DNA of 11,073 nucleotides from CAZHPR01 sp964534305 (lineage in GTDB: Bacteria; Patescibacteriota; Minisyncoccia; Phycocordibacterales; WO2-35-19): positions 1-11,073 of the forward strand of contig CAZHPR010000016.1 of NCBI GenBank assembly GCA_964534305.1. The letters are read 5' to 3'. Each line of letters starts with the position of its first letter. Positions within the stretch are counted from its first letter, which is position 1. This document shows, one piece after another, positions 6,893 through 11,073 of this stretch. Position numbers and translations under genes: made by a program. A model generated the notes under the pieces. That model was not told the origin of the DNA. It searched no databases and was given only the letters and a program-made list of their open reading frames with translations.

Positions 6893-9800
6893 TCAATTAT
6901 TTAATACTAACCAATTTAAATCGTCTTTTATTATATTATACGCCTCTTGGTTTATTTTTCCTTTCTTTTTCAACAACTCCAGCTCCTTCTCCAATATTTT
7001 TAATATTATTTTATCTACCTTCTTCTCGTATTTACCATTCCTTTTTTCTTCAAACTTTATAATTAATTTCACCTGTCTTATGAGGCTGTCTCTAACTTTC
7101 TTGTCTGTAATCCAACCCAAATCATACGCTTTGTTTATATCTATTATTACACTTTCTACACTCACTTCTTTTTCTACTACAATACTTTCTGGATTATCTT
7201 TATCCACCTCAAAAGTCATGTTTGTTATTTGGTTTGGTTGTGTGAGACCGGCTGTCTCGGTAGTAGTTGCAAATCCTTCAGAAATATAACTAGTGAGTAC
7301 TCCATACTCTCCCCCATCATCCGTACCCTGCAGCTCTATTTTGTATTCTCCATCAAGAGGATTTAATATTGTTATGTACTCTTCCTCAGTCTGATACCCA
7401 GAATAAAACGCGTTCGGTATCTGATTGTACTCCTCACCATTTACAAAATTCTTTCCAATCTTTTTGCCATCTGGAGCAGTCACAACAAAGTCTATCGGGG
7501 ACTCTAACTGAAGTATTAAAACCCCAATATCAGGAAGTCTGAATTCATCAATTATTACCGATGGGTCCTTACCTGTTAGTATTTTATATATATTACCGGA
7601 TTCTACTGATGGAATTTTCATATGTGCTGACCCTGATCCAGTATTAGAAATAGACTCAGCCAAGGTTGATCCTAACGGACTAACGGTGTCATCTCCAATC
7701 CCCCTCTCTAAACCATTATCAGAAAATATTAATTGATAAAAATTATCTGGCTCACCATGCCCCCATAAGCCCGGCTTGGTGCTTGGGACAACTCTTATAT
7801 TGTGTATAGTTTTATTATCTCCAGAATCACCAACTATATTCGTTATTTCTATGCCTGAATTTAAAAGTTTATCTACACTACTATTTAGATTTTCCAAAAA
7901 CTCATTCCTGGGGTAGTTTTCCGGATATTCTCTGGGGGTTCCGGTATCCTTGTCTTTTATATAATCAAATATTGGTAGTAGTTCTTTTACAGAAGCGACA
8001 GGTCTTTGATTTACATATTCATATACGTTATTAAAACCACTCTTTTCAGCTTCATATTCAATAATTTTATTTAGAAGTGAATTAATTAAACCCGGTTCAA
8101 ATTCACCCCCCTCCCATGTTAAATAAGATTTAGGTGAACCTTTATGTGGTGTGCCTAGGAATATTATTTGATCTACATCATCACCATAATTATTGGACTG
8201 GATATATTGTCTAGCGATTAGTCCACCCATAGAGTGAGCTACTATGTCTACTTTGTCGCAAGAGCAAATTTCTTGAATCTGATTTATTTTATTTCTAAGT
8301 ATAGACGCATTGAGAACATTTGAATCTCGCCACTCATAAGGAAATGTAAACAAATCTTTTCCTTCTTCATACCCATTGGCGACCAGAGTTGCAATCAAAT
8401 CATCATAAGTATGGAGTATTGGATCAATAACAAGCTCACCATTTTTGTAAGCGCTTCCCATAATACCTGGGATTATTATGACAGGGTCTATTATTTGTTC
8501 TTCACTCGGAGGTGCAGTTAAAAATGGAGTATATAGCACATTCTCACTTACCCAACTTCCATTACCAGTTGGGGTTGAAGTAGAAACATCTCTGGGCCCA
8601 GCAGGGTCTCTCCACCAATTATTTCTAGCGTCAATTATCTGCAAAGGTTTAGTCTGCCACCACGGCCCAAGATCGATTCCACTTTGGTTATAAACACCAT
8701 AAACTTGCCCGAGCAAACTAGATTGTGAAATTGTGATACTACCTCCACGAGACCATACATCATACTCGCTACTTATCAACTCACTTTTACTTATCGTGGT
8801 TGTACCCAGGTCTTGAAATATAGAAACGCTTGAATCGCTAATTGTAGAATCCTCAAGAGAGAGTTCGCCTCCTCTGTTGTATATCGTTGCGGCAACTCCT
8901 TGAAGATATTCTCCGTTTGCATTAAAGCCAGAATATTTTATGAGAGAATGTTTGAAATCAATCACCGAACCAAGGTGAAATATCATCCCAAACCAATCCC
9001 TCTTATTTGGTAAAGTGTTGTCGCCATCGCCGTTTGTATCACCCCCAACAGAATCATCTTTCTTGGAAGTAAAATATATTTTTGAATCTGCTGTACCTTC
9101 TGCGATCAAGTTGCCGTACACTTCAATAGACCCATTCCCTCGCACATCCCCTATCTTTATTATTGTTCCAGGTTTTACCGTAAGTGTTTTTCCCACAGGG
9201 ACAGTAATAACACTATCAATCAAAATAGGTAGATCGCTAGAGTGCCAAGTAGTATCCTTTGTTATTTCTCCATAAAGTTTAAAACCTCTATCATAAGTAT
9301 CATTTGAAGTATTTCCACTGTGATTAAAATCTTTTGTTAGGCTTATCTGTGCGGTCCTAGTATTATTAGAAAATGTGTTGTTTATAAGTGTGATAGAACC
9401 TTCGCCGTGGGCGTTTATACCATAACCAGCGGTATACCCCGCATTATTTTTGATAATAGTATTAGTTATTGTTGTTGTTCCTGACTCAACAAAAATACCA
9501 CTGGCACTATTATCTATCACAGAATTATTTATAGAAAGATTTCCAGATAAATTATAAATCGAATTACCTCCTCTATAATTACCTATAACCCAATCAAAAA
9601 GATTGGCATAGTTGTCGTGGATATTTGAGTTATTTATTTCAACATCACCACCATTATTTTTTATACCTGAAAAATTCCCCCAACCATAACCACCAGCACC
9701 CGCAAAAGAGAGTTCAACATAATCAAATACGCCTTCTGATCCAGGATGAAAGTATAGCCCCTGCCATTCTCCTGGACCGCCCACACTTGGACCATCTAGA

Positions 9801-10132
9801 TTGGTGTCTCCTCCGAGACTATCATTGGTCAAGGAAGTAAAATAAATCGGCAGTTCAGCACTACCCCGAGCGACGATTTTCCCATATATACTTGGGTTTG
9901 AATATATACTCGTAGTCTTTGATTTTATTATTGTTCCCGGCTCGATAGTAAGAGTAGTCCCACTTGCAACAGAAAATCCGCTCTCTATCACATAGACACC
10001 TCCCAGAGGAGACCATGTTGTATCAGATGTTATTGGTCCAGAAACAATAGTATCTGCAAAAGCAAAATTTGGACAAAAATAAAGAAGGAAGGATAGTGAG
10101 ATCGCGGAACAAACTTTACCAAACCGCTTCAT
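6893..10132 (-). CDS. Large exported beta-helix / LCAT-like lipase / FIMAH protein
   Basis: The start is set at the ATG at 10132 (1079 residues): it begins a good signal peptide (KRFGKVCSAISLSFLLYF, cleavage about AFA|D at 26-27). Extension to a TTG at 10192 would run into a transposon hairpin. Residues 27-540 hold two copies of one module, each starting ITSDTTW or ITKDTTW, then LTIEPGTIIK or LTVKPGTIIK and IYFTS, followed by right-handed parallel beta-helix coils rich in N and S. At about 550-860 lies an alpha/beta hydrolase of the LCAT/PGAP1 type: IIIPGIMGS (Pro555), nucleophile elbow AHSMGG (Ser634), GDDTVS (Asp814 or 815) and SAHMK (His837). A beta-sandwich follows (about 860-985), then a helical FIMAH-like tail (about 994-1079). 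A secreted or surface esterase/phospholipase with a carbohydrate- or surface-binding front is inferred. Confidence 0.88.
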   Translation of the reverse strand: MKRFGKVCSAISLSFLLYFCPNFAFADTIVSGPITSDTTWSPLGGVYVIESGFSVASGTTLTIEPGTIIKSKTTSIYSNPSIYGKIVARGSAELPIYFTSLTNDSLGGDTNLDGPSVGGPGEWQGLYFHPGSEGVFDYVELSFAGAGGYGWGNFSGIKNNGGDVEINNSNIHDNYANLFDWVIGNYRGGNSIYNLSGNLSINNSVIDNSASGIFVESGTTTITNTIIKNNAGYTAGYGINAHGEGSITLINNTFSNNTRTAQISLTKDFNHSGNTSNDTYDRGFKLYGEITKDTTWHSSDLPILIDSVITVPVGKTLTVKPGTIIKIGDVRGNGSIEVYGNLIAEGTADSKIYFTSKKDDSVGGDTNGDGDNTLPNKRDWFGMIFHLGSVIDFKHSLIKYSGFNANGEYLQGVAATIYNRGGELSLEDSTISDSSVSIFQDLGTTTISKSELISSEYDVWSRGGSITISQSSLLGQVYGVYNQSGIDLGPWWQTKPLQIIDARNNWWRDPAGPRDVSTSTPTGNGSWVSENVLYTPFLTAPPSEEQIIDPVIIIPGIMGSAYKNGELVIDPILHTYDDLIATLVANGYEEGKDLFTFPYEWRDSNVLNASILRNKINQIQEICSCDKVDIVAHSMGGLIARQYIQSNNYGDDVDQIIFLGTPHKGSPKSYLTWEGGEFEPGLINSLLNKIIEYEAEKSGFNNVYEYVNQRPVASVKELLPIFDYIKDKDTGTPREYPENYPRNEFLENLNSSVDKLLNSGIEITNIVGDSGDNKTIHNIRVVPSTKPGLWGHGEPDNFYQLIFSDNGLERGIGDDTVSPLGSTLAESISNTGSGSAHMKIPSVESGNIYKILTGKDPSVIIDEFRLPDIGVLILQLESPIDFVVTAPDGKKIGKNFVNGEEYNQIPNAFYSGYQTEEEYITILNPLDGEYKIELQGTDDGGEYGVLTSYISEGFATTTETAGLTQPNQITNMTFEVDKDNPESIVVEKEVSVESVIIDINKAYDLGWITDKKVRDSLIRQVKLIIKFEEKRNGKYEKKVDKIILKILEKELELLKKKGKINQEAYNIIKDDLNWLVLNN

Positions 10133-10184
10133 GTCTTTAAATATTATTACCCACATACTATCACACCCCCACAAAACAACCAAC

Positions 10185-10209
10185 TTTTCCAAGGGCTACC
10201 CTTGGAAAA
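10185..10209. repeat. Left REP-like hairpin
   Basis: TTTTCCAAGGG (10185-10195), loop CTA, CCCTTGGAAAA (10199-10209): an 11-bp stem with a three-base loop. Its right arm supplies the -35 of the transposase promoter. Confidence 0.85.
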
Positions 10210-10231
10210 ATATAGCGTTATTTTATATAAT
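10202..10231 (+). promoter_or_regulatory. Promoter of the transposase gene
   Basis: -35 TTGGAA (10202-10207, inside the hairpin arm), an 18-bp spacer and a perfect -10 TATAAT (10226-10231). Only six bases lie between the -10 and the ATG at 10238, so the start point should coincide with the start codon and the message should be leaderless. Confidence 0.6.
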
Positions 10232-10237
10232 TATTTT

Positions 10238-10906
10238 ATGGAAAGAAAAATTAACTTTGCTCCAGAAGAATATTTTCATATATATAATAGAGGAACTGAT
10301 AAAAGAGAAATTTTCAATAATAACAGTGATTATACAAGATTCTTAGAATCATTATATTTATTTAATTCTCAAGAAAGAGTCGTTTTAAAAATGGTCCCCA
10401 AAAAGGAAAGGTTTACGTATGAAAGAGGAGAAACAATTGTAGATATTGGTGCTTATTGCTTGATGCCAAATCATTTTCATTTATTAGTAAGATCCAAACA
10501 GGAGAAGGGTGTGAGTTTGTTTATGGAAAAGATACAAACCTCGTATTCAATGTATTTCAATAAAAAATACAACAGAAATGGTTCTTTATTCCAAGGTCCG
10601 TTTAAAGCACAGCATGTCTCCAGAGATGAATATTTAAAATATTTATTTTCTTATATACACCTAAATCCTGTAAAGATAATTGATCCAGACTGGAAAGATG
10701 TTGGTATCAAAGATGTCTTGGCTACAAATAATTTCCTCAAAAAATATATGTTTTCAAGCTATCAAGACTATTTTTTTAATAATAGAACAGAAGCAAGTAT
10801 CCTAAACAAAGAAGCTTTTCCTGAATATTTTAGAAACAATAACGATTTCAATGATTTTATAGAATTTTGGCTCTCCTTTAAAAATAGTATTGAAAAATAT
10901 AGCTAG
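10238..10906 (+). CDS. REP-associated tyrosine transposase (Y1, HUH family)
   Basis: This single-strand endonuclease nicks and joins DNA at hairpin-bearing sites through a covalent phosphotyrosine. The ATG at 10238 gives 222 residues and the usual family opening (INFAPEEYFHIYNRGTDKREIF). A TTG at 10202 would add 12 residues but lies inside the hairpin. The metal-binding HUH motif is His79-Phe80-His81 in MPNHFHLLV. The probable catalytic Tyr is Tyr139 in SYIHLNPVK, 58 residues on, a spacing usual for Y1 enzymes; the family-typical RNGSLFQGPFKA is at about 113-124. The frame is intact from start to the TAG at 10904, so the enzyme may be active. It is the only protein gene on the plus strand. 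Confidence 0.92.
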   Translation: MERKINFAPEEYFHIYNRGTDKREIFNNNSDYTRFLESLYLFNSQERVVLKMVPKKERFTYERGETIVDIGAYCLMPNHFHLLVRSKQEKGVSLFMEKIQTSYSMYFNKKYNRNGSLFQGPFKAQHVSRDEYLKYLFSYIHLNPVKIIDPDWKDVGIKDVLATNNFLKKYMFSSYQDYFFNNRTEASILNKEAFPEYFRNNNDFNDFIEFWLSFKNSIEKYS

Positions 10907-10910
10907 AAAA

Positions 10911-10931
10911 TTCCAAGGGTAGCCCTTGGAA
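10911..10931. repeat. Right REP-like hairpin
   Basis: TTCCAAGGG (10911-10919), loop TAG, CCCTTGGAA (10923-10931). It is the exact reverse complement of the left hairpin core and begins four bases after the transposase stop codon. Confidence 0.85.
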
Positions 10932-10964
10932 AAATAAAAGGGTGGGGTTAGGTATTAGGGAACG

Positions 10965-10994
10965 CAAAAGCCGCCCCGTGAGGGGCGGCTTTTG
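10965..10994. terminator. Strong bidirectional terminator right of the transposon
   Basis: A 13-bp stem CAAAAGCCGCCCC (10965-10977) with its perfect complement (10982-10994) around loop GTGA has four T on each strand inside the stem end. It can end the transposase message, and also a minus-strand transcript entering from the right edge. Confidence 0.75.
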
Positions 10995-11073
10995 GAGCAT
11001 TTCTCTTAAGCTAACCGAAGCTAGACTCTTGAGAAATCACAAGTGCTCTTAGATTAAGGGAAGCTTACATCAG
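10995..11073. other. Right edge, no ORF, long imperfect hairpin
   Basis: On the minus strand GAGC and GCTC (about 11055 and 10996) enclose ATTTCTC/GAGAAAT, which enclose CTAGC-TTCG-GTTAG, a stem capped by a stable UUCG-type tetraloop. It lies immediately upstream of the terminator at 10965-10994, so it could be the 3' end of a structured RNA or the 3' untranslated region of a gene that starts outside the window. No tRNA, tmRNA or 5S signature is seen. Confidence 0.4.

Larger units (their letters stand above)
10185..10931 (+). mobile_element. RAYT/REP-type element with inverted terminal hairpins
   Basis: A Y1 transposase gene is bracketed by two hairpins. The 21-base cores at 10187-10207 and 10911-10931 are exact reverse complements. 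This is the arrangement of a REP-associated tyrosine transposase and its REP substrates, rather than of a DDE insertion sequence with simple inverted ends. No target duplication is expected for this class. The element separates the divergent lipase gene from a terminator to the right. Confidence 0.75.

Noticed and set aside
6893..6895. TGA read as glycine, fusing the lipase to the next protein
   Set aside because: All other genes are intact without internal TGA, and a proper ATG follows one base after the stop, so the ordinary code explains it.
10133..10192. TTG start giving the lipase 20 more residues
   Set aside because: It starts inside the transposon hairpin, and the added residues would place a charged stretch in front of a clean signal peptide.
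10202..10237. TTG start giving the transposase 12 more residues
   Set aside because: It lies in the hairpin arm and upstream of the TATAAT box, and the family opening begins just after the ATG at 10238.

Overview
The window looks like chromosomal DNA from a low-GC bacterium of the Candidate Phyla Radiation (Patescibacteria), most likely a parcubacterial lineage. This is inferred from the protein set rather than from a database match. The clues are a short 'conserved TM helix' protein, a winged-helix protein with a decayed nucleotidyltransferase domain, a secreted PKD/lamin-tail protein, a very large secreted beta-helix/lipase protein, a REP-type Y1 transposase, and a 23S rRNA gene with no 16S gene beside it. 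TGA is used as a stop and the reading frames are intact under the standard bacterial code, so this is not a TGA-recoded CPR lineage. Almost every gene is on the minus strand.

Layout, left to right. Positions 1-1771 hold the 5' part of a 23S rRNA gene on the minus strand; the gene runs off the left edge. Positions 1772-2150 are its leader, preceded by a strong promoter at 2157-2184. Next, on the minus strand, come a small membrane protein (2287-2973) and a winged-helix/nucleotidyltransferase-like protein (3085-3708). Between that gene and rplL lies a plus-strand cassette (3750-3924): a consensus promoter, about 140 nt of well-folded RNA without a convincing ORF, and an intrinsic terminator. 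I read it as an unrecognised small RNA gene.

Positions 4004-5129 form the rplJ-rplL operon on the minus strand. It has a promoter embedded in the end of the upstream gene, an L10-binding leader, and a terminator-type attenuator. Upstream are a secreted PKD/lamin-tail protein (5122-6474), a four-helix membrane protein (6529-6891), and a 1079-residue exported protein (6893-10132) that combines a duplicated parallel beta-helix, an LCAT/PGAP1-like lipase domain with a visible Ser-Asp-His triad, a beta-sandwich, and a FIMAH-like C-terminus. The last two are translationally adjacent, with one base between stop and start.

At the right, a Y1 (HUH) transposase on the plus strand is bracketed by two hairpins that are exact reverse complements of each other, the arrangement of a RAYT/REP element. 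It is followed by a strong bidirectional terminator and a structured, gene-free right edge.

The two most interesting points are the small RNA gene, whose promoter has the same -35, spacer length and -10 as the 23S rRNA promoter, and the standalone 23S gene with its long private leader. No convincing Shine-Dalgarno sequence precedes any of the protein genes, and two -10 boxes sit so close to start codons that leaderless or nearly leaderless messages are likely.
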